Made by a program: the position numbers and the translations under genes. Under the pieces are notes generated by a model that was not told the origin of the DNA, did not search any database, and saw nothing but the letters and a program-made list of their open reading frames with translations. A stretch of DNA of 64,000 nucleotides from Pseudomonadota bacterium (GTDB taxonomy: Bacteria > Pseudomonadota > Alphaproteobacteria > Sphingomonadales > Sphingomonadaceae). Below are positions 63,414 to 64,000 of the stretch, piece after piece. Every line of letters begins with the position of its first letter. Position 1 is the stretch's first letter. The DNA is taken from contig JAEWEY010000004.1 of the NCBI GenBank assembly GCA_023389105.1, forward strand, positions 434,001-498,000, given 5' to 3'.

Positions 63414-63836
63414 TTAGCCGACGATTTCTTCAGGCTTGAAGAAATAATCGATTTCGATCTTCGCGTTTTCATCGCTGTCCGAACCGTGGACCGAGTTCGC
63501 TTCGATGGATTCCGCATAGGTCTTACGGATCGTGCCCTCGTCGGCCTGCTCCGGGTTCGTCGCGCCCATGACGGTGCGGTTGCGGGTCACGGCATCCTCG
63601 CCCTCGAGGACCTGAACCACGACCGGGCCCGACGTCATGAAGGTGCAAAGGTCGTTGAAGAACGGACGCTCCTTGTGGACCGCGTAGAAACCCTCAGCCT
63701 GATCGCGCGTCATGTGGATGCGCTTCGAGGCAACGACGCGCAGACCGGCGTCTTCCAGCATCTTGGTCACGGCGCCAGTCAGGTTGCGGCGGGTGGCATC
63801 GGGCTTGATGATCGAAAAAGTGCGCGTCGCGGCCAT
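63414..63836 (-). CDS. ndk: nucleoside diphosphate kinase
   Basis: A 140-residue enzyme that transfers phosphate between nucleoside triphosphates and diphosphates. The active-site histidine is in ESIEANSVHGSDS (about 117), with RTFSIIKPDATRRN at the start. Exactly family length. It converges on cls with eight bases between stops. holC lies upstream. Confidence 0.98.
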   Translation of the reverse strand: MAATRTFSIIKPDATRRNLTGAVTKMLEDAGLRVVASKRIHMTRDQAEGFYAVHKERPFFNDLCTFMTSGPVVVQVLEGEDAVTRNRTVMGATNPEQADEGTIRKTYAESIEANSVHGSDSDENAKIEIDYFFKPEEIVG

Positions 63837-63913
63837 GACCGGGCGATCTCCTGTGGTTGGAACGGGTGGAATTTGACGCGCCGCCTAGCCGCGCGACGAG
63901 GAGTGGGCAAGAC

Positions 63914-64000
63914 CTACGCCTTCTGCACCCACCGACCGCCCTCTTGCGCCCAGTAACGACGCTCAACGCCTTCCCTCCCAGCCAGCAGTTTCCATGCCAG
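63914..64000 (-). CDS. holC: DNA polymerase III chi subunit, C-terminal fragment
   Basis: Only the last 28 codons are in the window. The reading LAWKLLAGREGVERRYW, then AQEGGRWVQKA and stop, matches the conserved end of HolC (YWxQExGRWVxKA). HolC links the clamp loader to SSB. It sits 77 bases upstream of ndk, the usual sphingomonad order. Confidence 0.8.
   Translation of the reverse strand: MAWKLLAGREGVERRYWAQEGGRWVQKA

Overview
The window is a compact, GC-rich chromosome segment with short intergenic gaps and no insertion sequence, prophage, CRISPR array or plasmid-type gene that I could recognise. The gene set points to an alphaproteobacterium, most likely Sphingomonadales (inference). 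It contains the cell-cycle hybrid kinase CckA, the DnaA-inactivator homologue HdaA, a short bacterial ProRS of alphaproteobacterial type, a PEPxxWA-CTERM protein, and promoters of the alphaproteobacterial general-stress sigma factor EcfG type. Both edges cut genes: pssA at the left and holC at the right.

Layout. 1-8.5 kb holds phospholipid synthesis (pssA-psd), isocitrate dehydrogenase, a flavoprotein monooxygenase, a K+/H+ antiporter and alaS. 8.6-12.7 kb holds a secreted TPR protein, the glycosyltransferase mtgA, a hemerythrin-domain protein with an EcfG-type promoter, and a lipoprotein. 12.7-20.4 kb is one minus-strand run, proS-lolC/E-lolD-LprI-like-dnaE. 20.4-20.8 kb is the only gap over 300 bases; it is rich in inverted repeats and may encode an RNA. 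20.8-26.1 kb holds small membrane and envelope proteins, a cystathionine beta-lyase, an L,D-transpeptidase paired with a PEP-CTERM protein, tRNA-Met, and DUF3775 with a perfect EcfG-type promoter. 26.1-29.6 kb holds kup, ald and DUF3072 (second perfect EcfG-type promoter). 29.6-34.4 kb is a tightly overlapping cytochrome c maturation operon ccmC-D-E-F-G-H-I, including a 42-residue ccmD.

34.4-43 kb holds an amino-acid dehydrogenase, tRNA-His, tRNA-Val, HIT and Crp/Fnr proteins, hup, lon, an orphan 69-residue protein behind a near-match EcfG promoter, a YcbB-like L,D-transpeptidase and clpX. 43-50.8 kb holds a hydrolase, a single-domain response regulator, cckA, an M13 peptidase, a DUF2062 protein, smpB and dapA. 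50.8-64 kb holds slt, greB, a PPK2-like protein, aspS, rnd, an I78-type inhibitor, hdaA, a DUF2066-like protein, purM-purN (purN fused to an MmcQ/YjbR domain), a cardiolipin synthase, ndk and holC.

Most of the content is housekeeping: translation, replication, proteolysis, envelope and purine synthesis. The distinctive signals are four dispersed EcfG-type promoters, three of them in front of uncharacterised small proteins; a FAT-GUY-like response regulator next to cckA; the PurN fusion; the palindromic 400-base gap; and six convergent gene pairs whose stop codons interlock in a 4-base overlap.
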